Source of the DNA: Acanthamoeba sp. SK_2022b
Taxonomy: Eukaryota; Discosea; Longamoebia; Acanthamoebidae
NCBI GenBank assembly: GCA_027943245.1
Contig: JANDJZ010000372.1
Span: 1-37,483, forward strand
DNA: 37,483 nucleotides
Reading direction: 5' to 3'
Shown here in pieces: positions 27,999-37,280 of the stretch. The notes under the pieces are model-generated. The model was not told the origin of the DNA and searched no databases. It was given only the letters and a program-made list of their open reading frames with translations. The first letter of the stretch is position 1, and the number at the start of each line of letters is the position of its first letter. The position numbers and the translations under genes are program-made.

Positions 27999-30640
27999 TA
28001 AAGGAGCGAGACCTGGAGCATCTGGGGGCCTTTCCGGCTGAGGGTGTAGATGAGGGCGGACGACGGCACACTGACGCTCTCGAGCCCGTTCATCAACACC
28101 TCGGCACAGCACGTCTCCACGCCGTTCATGATCCAATACAGCATCCTGGACGGTGACGACGACAAAAATGACGACGATGAGTTGTGTCGACAGGTTGACG
28201 GGAGAGAGTCTCCCCGCCAACAAAAGCGACGAGCAAGTAAACAAGCACGTACGCGACGGCCTGAGGGAACAGAACAGAGGGCGGGAGGCTCTGGCACAGG
28301 TAGAGCAGGACCTGCACGGTACATCGGCGTTACGTGTCGAGTGGCGTTCGCCTCAGCTGTCGCGCGCGCGTACCTGCAGCTTGGGAGAGGAGAGGGGGTC
28401 TTCGCCACCGATGCGTATCGCAAACATGTCGAGCAGCTTGGCCCTGTGCTCCTCGCTCATTGTGGGCGCACAGAAGAGCGTCTAGGTTGCGTGATGTAAC
28501 CACACAACGTGTGTGTGTGTGAGTAATCCACAGTGGAGTGCGTGCACGGTTGTCACTCACACGGCGTTGCAGTGCAACACGCACGTGTCGCTAGATACCT
28601 TGACGCATCCGGACACTGTCTTGTACACCGCCGACGCTGCCTTGCGGGCCAGGGCTACAAATCACCAAACACGACGCAACGCACGGATGACGGCAGTCAG
28701 GCCATCTGCCAGCCATCCGAGGAGGGGAGGACGCCGTACGCGTGAATGAGCCGGGTTTCCTCGCTTCTTCCGTGAGGTTGCTGATCATACGGCGCCGTAA
28801 TGAGGCGGCGATGGTGAGCAGCTAGCACAGCATAGCAGCAAGCAACAAGCAAGACTAGAAGCGCGGACACACCTGCCGATAAGCAGCACGAGCGAGGCAA
28901 ACCTGCCAAAATGGGGCACAAAGAGCGGGGCTGCACCAGCCCATCGCAGCCAGCAGCAACAACAAGGAACGACAGTCGAGTGTGAGCCACAGGCTGTGGC
29001 CGACCACGGCGTATGCGTGCGAGGAAGCGTGTACCGTAGTGGCGGCAGAGAATGCCCATCACGGCTATCAGGAAACGACAGCCCTTGATCTTGTTCTCGA
29101 ACGCCTTCACGTCGCCTTTGGGCACGAGCTCGCCTGGCCGCTGCGGTTCACGTGCATGAGCACGGGAGGCAAAGGTGGCCGTGACGAGTAAGCAAAGCTT
29201 CGCGGAAATCTTCAGGCAGCGCATGGGTGTACCTCCCGACTCTGCGCCAGGCGCGGGGCGAACGGCACGGACTTGTTCCAACTGGACTGGGCCTTCTGTA
29301 TGCACTGGGTTACGACCCGGCCGAGCAGCGCTTGGTTCTGAAGGGTTGAGCCGTGTCAGACTACACGGGAGGGGGTAGTGAAGCGTTGCTGCACACGCGA
29401 TCAACGCACAAACCAGAGTCTCGCATTACCTGCAATCGATAGGGGTGCGAGTGGGTGAGCTCTCGGACGAGCTTCCAGACGGCTGTCTGGACCTTGACGT
29501 TCTTGGGACACTTGTCGCTTATCACTATAATCTGCTGCATCACTGCAAGACCACCACGTACACATACAGCAAGCACACGTACACAAGATAAGAGGGTTCA
29601 GCAACACCAGCGCATGGTCAGATGGCCGACGTGAAGGCGCTCACCGTAGAGGAGTTCTGGGTCGTCGGAAGGTGGAGGCATTTGTGAAGGCGAGGGCGCG
29701 GGCGGGAAGAGCTTGAGGTAGGTTGTGATGAATTGGGAGAGTAGTGCCACTGCGCTGGCGAGCAGGGCATTGACCTCTTGGGTGAGAGCTGCGACCTCGG
29801 GTTCTCCTACGCCAGCGGCGGACAGCTTGGGCAAAAGATCCTGAGGCAATGCATATATCACGTCAAGGACAACGGGAGCAAACAGCAATTTATGTCGACG
29901 AGCCGCGCGTACGGTTGATCGAGAGACGGCGGGAGTGATGACAGAGAAGAAGTGGTCGAGCAGGACGCCCAGGGAGATGCTGTCGTGTTCGAGGTGCATG
30001 GCTTCCATTGCTGTCCTGCATCTCTCGAAGAATGCCACGCACTTTCTTTGTTCCTATGGGAGAGATGGTCAACGAGAAGGTGGCAGTCAGGCACAAACGT
30101 AGAAACAGACGTGGATAAGGAGAGGGCCGTGAAGTACAGCGAGCAGGTCCAATAGATACTGCGGATCAGGTACGATGGTGACAGTGCGATCGCCGAACGC
30201 CTGCGCGAGTCGGTCGGCTGCAGCCTCGTAGAAGGCCTTGGCCTGGATGGAGGAGTGAATACAACGAGAACCATAGAAGAAGAACACGAAAGCAACCAAG
30301 GCTGCTACGCGTACAGCAGAGGAAAACGTGGCAAAGAATGCAGAGAGCATATCTTGGGTGGTGCAGACGCTGATTAATGAAGCCGAAGCCTGCAAGGCCG
30401 CCGAACGCAGCTTCATGTCTGCCGTGGCATCGAGTATTGGTCGCTACGTGGAAATGGGTTGGTAATTGGCTCAAATCGTCAGCAATGCTAGATGAAATGA
30501 AGAAAACGTACGCTCAGAGCGTCCCAGAGCACTTCGAAGTGTTCTGTGACCGCTTGTACATCCCAAGTATACACCGTTTCAATTGAATTAATCTTGGTGG
30601 CCAAGTCCACGCCACTGCCGAGAACCGCAGCTAGCTCCAT
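25851..30640 (-). CDS. FIRRM-like: FIRRM/FLIP (C1orf112, DUF4487) homologue, 22 exons
   Basis: Exons: 30640-30512, 30443-30315, 30242-30138, 30053-29913, 29840-29645, 29542-29430, 29337-29233, 29140-29035, 28930-28869, 28821-28740, 28654-28599, 28481-28374, 28311-28253, 28145-28013, 27911-27771, 27536-27471, 27407-27249, 27122-26913, 26745-26506, 26423-26340, 26251-26174 and 26051-25851. They give 900 residues (human FIRRM is about 853). All phases agree. The protein is all-helical and HEAT-like. Best matches to FIRRM, compared from memory, are LQDRVLRSCAGLFQQLLADGEW (IQDRIL....LF.LLLAD..W), a segment ending LAVELHGFVLRNADDALQRR, and the final helices. FIRRM partners the AAA ATPase FIGNL1 and removes RAD51 filaments in homologous recombination. 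The exon 9 donor (TGT|GTCCGC) is the weakest join. A perfect E2F-like palindrome sits 11 bp upstream of the ATG. Confidence 0.68.
26091..26165. repeat. Fifteen perfect TCGTG pentamers in a FIRRM-like intron
   Basis: Fifteen exact tandem copies of TCGTG (ACACG in transcript sense: CACGA) lie in the 122-bp intron 26052-26173. They fill most of the intron. Confidence 0.97.
26818..26908. repeat. GAT/GGT trinucleotide repeat in a FIRRM-like intron
   Basis: About 30 GAT or GGT triplets, with regular GGT interruptions, lie in the intron 26746-26912. In translation they give false His-rich or Asp-rich frames. Confidence 0.95.
27170..27229. repeat. (TG)n microsatellite in a FIRRM-like intron
   Basis: About 30 TG units lie in the intron 27123-27248; transcript sense is (AC)n. 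Confidence 0.95.
27948..27997. repeat. (TG)n microsatellite in a FIRRM-like intron
   Basis: About 25 TG units lie in the intron 27912-28012; transcript sense is (AC)n. Confidence 0.95.
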
Positions 30641-31149
30641 CTTGCGTAATGGTTTGGCGCCAAACCAACAACCTGGGCTCAAAGTTTTATTCTAAGAAAT
30701 TTTTCCCGCAGCATAGCGGCCCAGAGAAGAAACTCTTGCTCAGGCAGTCTTGTACTGGCTGGGTCGTCATGGGCCGCAGGAGACAAAAGAGAGCGAGGAC
30801 GCAGCCCCTGGCTACTAGGGTCACCTTGCCTTGGAGGAACTGCAGTGATGTGGTTCACTCGTGACGACAACCCGACCGATTGCAGAATTTCCGTAAGTTG
30901 TTTCCTTCGATTTTCTTACCAGGAACGCCGGGAACAGCTTCTCGGCCAGAAGATCAGCGCCAACTGCATTCGCCATCCATTTTCACACAATCTAGTCAGG
31001 AGCGAGAGAGAGAACCGCTAGCGTGTTCATTCAGGCTTTCCAGATCGGATGAAGAGCATTTGATCCACACTTTTTTTGCTTCATTTTTCAGCCACCTCAT
31101 CCTGCGTCACCCCTTCGCACAAAGCAACGCGCCACTATTATTTTTGACA
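30641..31149. promoter_or_regulatory. Divergent promoter region of FIRRM-like and C2 tail-anchored genes
   Basis: The region contains a 16-bp palindromic E2F-like site next to the FIRRM-like start (30651-30666) and a second TTTCCCGC at 30702-30709. Toward the C2 gene it is T-rich (31069-31090). No coding exon was recognised with confidence. Confidence 0.5.
30651..30666. promoter_or_regulatory. Perfect E2F-type palindrome GGTTTGGCGCCAAACC
   Basis: The 16-bp sequence is its own reverse complement and contains TTTGGCGCCAAA, a textbook symmetric E2F/DP site. It ends 11 bp before the FIRRM-like ATG (at 30640, minus strand), probably near or within the 5' leader. A weaker TTTCCCGC lies 36 bp further upstream. 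E2F normally drives S-phase genes, which fits a recombination factor; binding here is inferred. Confidence 0.55.
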
Positions 31150-34014
31150 ATGGCACATCTACAGCAGCCGTCGAGTGGCTTCGGTCCAGGCAAGAAACGA
31201 TCTCCAGCCCTCCTCATAATCGGTACCGTGATGCACCCTCGTTAATGATTTATAATCCCTTATTAATATTTTGTGACGTTTTCCCTATTGGCAGCGATCG
31301 AGGGTCGCAACTTTGTTTCGCTGGGTCTTAGGCCCGATGCTCTGCGGACCATGCGGTACTACTGTCAGATCGTGATAGAGGACGTCAAATCGAGCGATAT
31401 CCTGTTCAGCGCACGCACCAACCGCGTGCAGCGCGAAAACGGCCAGAACAACGTCGTGTGGAACGAAGAGCTCTACTTGTACGTGTTGGGTCCCAACAAC
31501 TTCGGTTTTTTTATATTCATTTCAAGTAAAATAATTATAAATTAATGTAATTTAATTTGAATGCTACTCCGGTGTACCCGCAGCGAGATGCCGCCAGGCA
31601 AGAAGAAGAAGGACATGGAGCTGAAGTTCATGTGCTTCGAGCACAGCCCGCTGCACGACCACTTCCAGGGCGAGGTGGTGCTGCCCCTGGGCCACCTCCG
31701 CCGCAACCGCGAGCTCGACCAGTGGTACGCGCTGGCCCGACGCGACAAGAAGCCCGTGCGCGGCGAGGTGCACCTCAAGCTCGAGCTGGGCGTCGACGTG
31801 CCCGAGACCTACGTGCGCCTCTCCCACCGCTGTGCGCTCCTCCACGCCCTTGAGGTCCTCGCTGACGGTCTCGTGCCTCTATCCCACGCGGAATTCGTTG
31901 ACCAACCAGGTGCGACGGCGGAGCTCGCTCGATGGGAACGAACCGGGCGCGCGCGTGTCCGCCTCCATGCCCGCTGGTCTCGACTTGGCCTCGTTTCGCG
32001 CTGCCGACGAGAAACGCGGGTACACGCACACACGCACACGCACGCGCACACGCGCACACATCAATCACTCACCCACTCGTCCACCAATCGAACGCTTTGC
32101 GCGCCAGGCTGTCGTCGCCGGACAAGGCGTTCAAGAAGAGCCTGCGTGGATTCCGCGACAAGTTCAGGAAGTCGACCAAGGGCGCGCGGGGCTACGCCAG
32201 CGAGGCCGACTATGTCGACGGCCAGGGCCCGTCGTCGGCGTCGGTCGGCTCCCCCTTTCTTCATCAGCACCTCCCGGCCGGCGTGGTCACCGACGACGAG
32301 GCCAACCACATGCGGGAGAGCATGGACCTCAGCGACCTCCAGCTCCAGCATCAGCATCAGCGCCAGCATCGCCTGTCCATCGACAAGAACGGCAGCAACA
32401 GCGGCAGCGGCAGCGAGAGCTTCGTGGACGAGGAGGAGAGCGTGGGCGAGAGCGACCACTCGGAGAGCGGCGACGCCTCGCCGGCGCTGGCGGCGGGCAA
32501 GCGCAAGCCGGGCAAGTCCTCGGCGCGCAAGAAGAAGCGGAGCGAGGGCAGCATGATCGTCCTCCACAGCAACCAGGGCCACCTCATCAACTTTGACGAT
32601 CTCGAGGACGACGGCCTCAACGACGGCAACATCAACATCAACAACATCAACATCAACAACATCAGCGAACGCGACGACTGGCGCTCGGACAGTTCGGCCT
32701 CCTCGCCGCGCTACTCCGTGACGACGGACGAGAGCGGCGACGTGCTGGGCGTGATGGGCCCCGCCACGCTCATCGAGCACTCGGAGGAGGAGGAGGAGGC
32801 CTGCTCCGAGGGCGACGCCGCCACGTCGACGTCGTCTGACCTCTTTGACCACGGCACGGCCACGACGAAAGACGGCGGCGGCGGCGGCAGCATGAAGAAG
32901 AAGACCAAGAAGAGGAGGGGCAGGGAGCCGCTCGAGGTGATCATCGAGGAGAGCGGCGGGTCCACCACCAGCAGCGACCAGGAGGAGGCCGGCGGCCCGT
33001 CGCCGTTCAAGAAGACCATCAAGCGGGGCGGCATGCGGGCGAGCGACGACAGCGCGTCGTCGCCATCGCGGGCCGCTGAGGGGCTGCTGCGACCGCGGGC
33101 GGCCACCGACGCCGTCATCCCGCGGCTCAAGCTGAGCGACGGCCTCAACGGCGGCTACGACAGCGCCAACAGCAAGGGCAGCCGCCGGCGGCAGAAGAAG
33201 CTCAACGCCTCCTCGCAGCGGCTCGCCTTGATGAAACGGTGCCCCCCCCCCCTCTCCCTTACCACGCTCGTGCACGCGTAGCGCGCGCAACCATCACTAA
33301 ATATGTCGACACATAGGTTCCCCACTTACGACACGCAGTCAAAGGCGGCGATCATCAGCCAACGGCAGCGCGCCTACCACGTCTGGCTCGATTCGTATCA
33401 CCGCGACATGGACGAATTTTTTGACGACACCCGTAACTGGAAGGTGCCCACCGGCATGCAGGTTCGATCATCCAACACGCCCCCCCCCCTTCTCCCTCGA
33501 CACCACGCACATCGTGATGACATCTTGGTTGGTCGAATGCGTGATACAGGATAGCGAGAAGGTGGACTATGTGGCGCTGGCCCAGGAGTGGAAGCGACCG
33601 TGGCAGAAGGACATGAAGCAGGCCCATGAGACCAAGGACAACCTGCAGGAGGTGATCAACGACGAGATGGAGGACATGGAGGGCATCATCCGCAAGATCA
33701 GCGCCAAGGCCGGCTCGCACTTTGAGCAGACGACGCTCTTTTCCCAGTCGGCCGTGAGCGCCATGCGCGACATCGCCAAGGAGACGCGCAAGAAGCAGCT
33801 CCAGGAGCAGGCCAGGCAGAAGAAGAGGGCCCGCGGGCTGGAGGCCTCCTCGACGTCGCCCGCGTCGTCGCCCTCGTCCTCTCCGTCGCCCTCGCGGCGC
33901 GTCGGTCCGCTCATGCCCACCCCTTCCAGCCCGCCCGAGAGCACCGGCTATCGACCCCTCGTGGTGCTCCTCGCCACCCTCTTCATCTTGTACATACTCA
34001 ACAAGTTCATGTAA
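31150..34014 (+). CDS. C2-domain, Ser/acid-rich, tail-anchored membrane protein
   Basis: Seven exons: 31150-31222, 31295-31478, 31584-31812, 31910-32019, 32108-33238, 33317-33461 and 33550-34014, giving 778 residues. An N-terminal C2 domain (about 22-160: AIEGRNF, VVWNEELYFEM, GEVVLPLGHL, LDQWYALARR, GEVHLKLELG) is followed by a long low-complexity region. That region has Asn-Ile repeats, acidic runs, basic runs and many SS/SD sites that could be phosphorylated. A helical segment (YHVWLDSYHRDMDEFFDD and EWKRPWQKDMKQAHET) precedes a final hydrophobic helix (YRPLVVLLATLFILYIL) ending NKFM, a tail anchor with almost no lumenal part. The C2 domain lacks a clear set of calcium-binding aspartates. 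The donor of exon 3 (TAC|GTGCGC) is uncertain. Function is unknown; membrane tethering is a reasonable guess. Confidence 0.75.
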
Positions 34015-34059
34015 TTACAACACCTCCTTGCTCGCTTTGACTTTTTTGTGCGGGCCCAA

Positions 34060-34065
34060 AATAAA
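34060..34065 (+). terminator. AATAAA polyadenylation signal of the C2 tail-anchored gene
   Basis: AATAAA lies 46 bp after the stop codon, in a T-rich context and 33 bp before the next ATG. Confidence 0.5.
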
Positions 34066-34097
34066 CCATTCTGTCTTTTTCTCTACCTTGCTTACAC

Positions 34098-34574
34098 ATG
34101 GCCAGTGACCTGTTTTACACACTGCCCAACGAGACCCTCGTGCATATCCTCTCCTATGCTACCCATGGTGGCTGCTGTGTTCTACGGGCAAGGACTGCCA
34201 TGGTGAACCATAGATGGCATGATCTGACCTTTACAGCTGCTGTGGCACCACTCACTGAAATGTGCTATACACCATATGCTGCCATTGTACATGGTCATCT
34301 GGAGTGCTTGGCTGCTCACAAGGCGATTGCTGACAGGAGACGTGCATCTGGCAATTATTCTCTATTTCAAGGACCATACCTGTGTAACCGAGCAGCATCA
34401 AGAGGCAACCTGGAGGTGCTCAAGTGGCTCAGAGCAAATGGATGCCCATGGGGCAGTGATGCTGTTGCCTATGCAGCTGAACGTGGCCACCTGGAGGTGC
34501 TCAAGTGGCTCAAAGCAAATGGATGCCCATGGGACAGCTGGGCTGTTGCCTATGCAGCTGAAGGTGGCAATTAA
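34098..34574 (+). CDS. F-box/ankyrin-like protein, truncated, giant-virus-type repeats
   Basis: An intronless 158-residue frame. Residues 8-45 form an F-box (LPNETLVHILSYA ... MVNHRWHDLT). Two and a bit ankyrin-like repeats follow, with the signature GNLEVLKWLRANGCPW and GHLEVLKWLKANGCPWDSW, then a break at the start of the next repeat (YAAEGGN-stop). The NGCPWD repeat class with an N-terminal F-box is very common in pandoraviruses and mimivirus relatives, and also in Acanthamoeba and some algae. Base composition is visibly less GC-rich than the neighbours. The frame ends exactly where a (TAAAA)n repeat begins, so it looks like a fragment of a longer repeat protein. Family members normally have many more repeats. 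If expressed it could still join a Skp1-cullin complex. It may equally be a pseudogene. Confidence 0.7.
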   Translation: MASDLFYTLPNETLVHILSYATHGGCCVLRARTAMVNHRWHDLTFTAAVAPLTEMCYTPYAAIVHGHLECLAAHKAIADRRRASGNYSLFQGPYLCNRAASRGNLEVLKWLRANGCPWGSDAVAYAAERGHLEVLKWLKANGCPWDSWAVAYAAEGGN

Positions 34575-34600
34575 ATAAAATAAAATAAAATAAAATAAAT
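34575..34600. repeat. (TAAAA)n tract ending the F-box/ankyrin frame
   Basis: Five TAAAA-type units follow directly after the stop codon. The 76-bp gap between the F-box fragment and the PONY fusion gene is AT-rich and contains AATAAA on the + strand. Confidence 0.9.
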
Positions 34601-34650
34601 AATAGTTATATTCTTCTTCTTTGTATAAATTACACGTTTTAGGAAGGGGG

Positions 34651-35622
34651 TTAGTCGCTGGCGTTCTTCTCGCGATACCACTCAACGAACTCGTCAAAGA
34701 GGAACGGCCACGCAGAGTTCTCGTCGTAGTCGGCGAGGGAGGTGGGGTAGAGGGCCATGAACTCGAAGAGCTGCTGGAAGGCGTCCTTGGTGATGGCCTT
34801 GGTCTGCTTGGCCTTGAGGAAGGCCAACCAATCGTCGTACAGGCCCCAGCCCCGTGGCTTGATCAACACCTCCCACACCTGTTCACCACACCATCGCCAT
34901 TGCCCCCCCCCCCCCACCGCAACCACACAACCCGGTCAGAGACACATCGCATGCGCTGCGTGATTGGTCGGTTTTTTTGGGGGGGGGGGCGTACGAGCTC
35001 GACGACGTCGATTTCGAGGACCTTCTTGTTGGTCCCGCTGCCCAAGAGGTAGGTGAACATGAAGTTGTAGAAGGACTGGAACTGCTCGTCGTCGACCTGG
35101 ACCTCCCGCTTCCACTGTTGGGCCTTCTCGGCGATCTGCTTGAGCGTGTGGCAGCCGTGGACCGCGAAGCCGTCCATCCACTCCTGTCGGCTGATCGTCC
35201 ACGTCTCCTCGCAATGGAGCTTCCACGCCAGCACCATCATCAACGGGTCCTCGTCGTCCACCGCGCCCAGGTCCTCCTGTGCGTGTGTCATTTGAGCTCC
35301 AGCGTGAACCAATGGGGGAGCTGGTGGTTGCAGGCGCACTCCGAGTTTGAGAGTCCCGTTGCCCTGGATGACGTCCTCCCGGTCGGTCGAGCTGGTGAGA
35401 TCGACTCCCGCCGCTGACACACGCGCGCACGCCGGTGAGGATCGGGTGTCGACAGAAAAATAAGAGGCCTCGGCTCACCTTTGTACTCGTCAAACAGCTT
35501 GGCGAGGGCGCCGAGCTCCGCATCCGACAGCGGGCAGTGCAGCGGCTGATAGCCGGCCTGTCAAACAAGCAGAGCCCCCCCCCCGCATGAGCGCAAGACA
35601 AGACCACGCGCGTGCGCCTCTA

Positions 35623-35684
<62 letters not shown>

Positions 35685-37280
35685 CCTTGGTCTGGGGGTA
35701 GGCGAAGGGCTCGCGGCCAAAGTTGAGTTTGACGTGGGCGTTGCGGCCGACGTCGATCAGGGGGTGGAAGCGCTCGTTCTTGTACTCGGGCAGCGCCGCG
35801 TCCGTCCACGCGTCGCCCAGCGCCGCGCCGTTCCGCCAGAAGGAAATCGTCTACGCCCCCCCCCCCACAATTGTTGTTATTAATGTTGTTGTTGAACGCG
35901 GATTGGTCATGGCAAACAAAGCGTGTACCTTGGCCTTGACGTCGATGCCCACACCGATGACGTCGTTCTGACTGCAGCGCGTGCCATAGGACGCGTGGTA
36001 CGCTGTCTTGCGCACCGTCTGCGCGTTGGTGACGTCAAACTTCCACGCGTCGCCCTGGTCGCCCTTCTGCTCCACGCGCATGGACAAAGAAAGTCAAACG
36101 ACGTCAAACGGTTGCAATGGAACTGCGATCAGCTGATCGGTTACCTGGGTGTAGGAGGAAGTGCACCAGCCAATCATCGCCTGGCCGTAGGCCATCATCT
36201 TGGCCTCGTAGTACCAGCGCCCGGCGTTGACCCCCACCACACCCCGCACCGCCTCGGCGCTGTAGCTCGACGTGTTCGACGCCTGTCACGCACAGCTCTC
36301 CCTCAGCAATGCGTGCCGTCGCATAGTAACAGTTTGTGTGCGAGCTGCGCGTTGCAGGGTAACGGCACCTCGAGGTTCTTGCCGGAGAGGGTGACCTTGG
36401 CGTCCTTGTGGAGCTTGGCCAGCTCGGCCTTGCCCTTGCGCGCCGGCTCGTACTGGGCCTCGCCCTCCCCGGCCCCGTCGCCCTCCTGCTCCTCCTCCTC
36501 GTCGACCTGCACGAACGTCGACTTCTTGAGGCGCGGGTCCTCCTTGTGGTAGTGCGACGACAGCGCCAGCGGCCTCTTCTCCTCCTCCTCCTCGTCGTTC
36601 TCGTCATCCACTCCGTCATCGCCGTCCTCCTCGCCGGCGGTCGTCGCCCGCTTGTTGCCGCCCGGGCCCCGCCCCTTGTCCTGTCGGTCGCCGCCGTAGC
36701 GGATGCGCAGGTGGACCGAGCCCGACACGTCCTCCTTCTTGCCGCGCTGCTTGAGCGCGAACCACTGGTCGATGGCCTCGTCCCCGTCGAGCAGCTCCGT
36801 GTTGAACTTGATCGTGACCTGGCCCAGGAAGCCGTCCCGCCGGAACGTGTGCTTGTCCCACAGCCGCACCATCAGGCCCGTGAAGGCCTTGGCGTCGACT
36901 TGGCTGCCGGTTTTTTTATTATTATTTATTTATTTGATTTTTCTTCTTCAAAAATATATATAATGGATGAGAGATATGAAAATAACTAAATTAAAAGCTG
37001 AGGTTGTGGTTGAGGACACGTACAAGGCGAGGAGGGCGTCCCATTGAGGGTCGGCAGCGGAGGGGGAGATGCGAACGGGACGGGTCGAGCGGGAACGGCC
37101 GAGCTTCTCGCCCCGCGCGTCCAGCACGATGGCTTCGCCGTACAGGTTGCCCTTGCGCGCAACCAACTCCTTGGCTCCCACCACTGCGCGCAGTGTCGCA
37201 TAAATAAAAGGATAAAACAAAAATAGAAAAAGGAAGATACCTGTGACATGGAGGTTCTTCTGTGCCGGTGCCTTGGACAT
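34651..37280 (-). CDS. C2-SPRY-PONY fusion, DCUN1/Dcn1-like cullin neddylation factor
   Basis: Ten exons: 37280-37241, 37183-37024, 36903-36369, 36282-36145, 36066-35929, 35850-35686, 35557-35479, 35413-35340, 35276-34995 and 34878-34651, giving 612 residues. Residues about 8-150 form a C2 domain (LHVTVVGAKELVARKG, LMVRLWDKHTFRRDGFLGQ, IDQWFALKQRG, GSVHLRIRYGG). A very acidic linker (EEEEEK, DEEEEQEGDG) follows. Residues about 246-392 form a SPRY domain (VRGVVGVNAGRWYYEAKM, MIGWCTSSYTQ, DVIGVGIDVKAK, TISFWRNGAALG, VKLNFGREPFAYP). Residues about 400-612 form a PONY domain (LFDEYK, DEDPLMMVLAWKL, QEWMDGF, YDENSAWPFLFDEFVEWY). The DAD-patch residues that contact the cullin WHB domain appear conserved. 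PONY proteins promote NEDD8 transfer to cullins. The usual UBA or myristoylation N-terminus is replaced by C2-SPRY. The exon 3 donor (CTCGAG|GTGCCG) was chosen for phase. Confidence 0.85.
35625..35681. repeat. (TG)n microsatellite in an intron of the C2-SPRY-PONY gene
   Basis: About 28 TG units lie in the intron 35558-35685, directly next to the donor; transcript sense is (AC)n. Confidence 0.95.
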
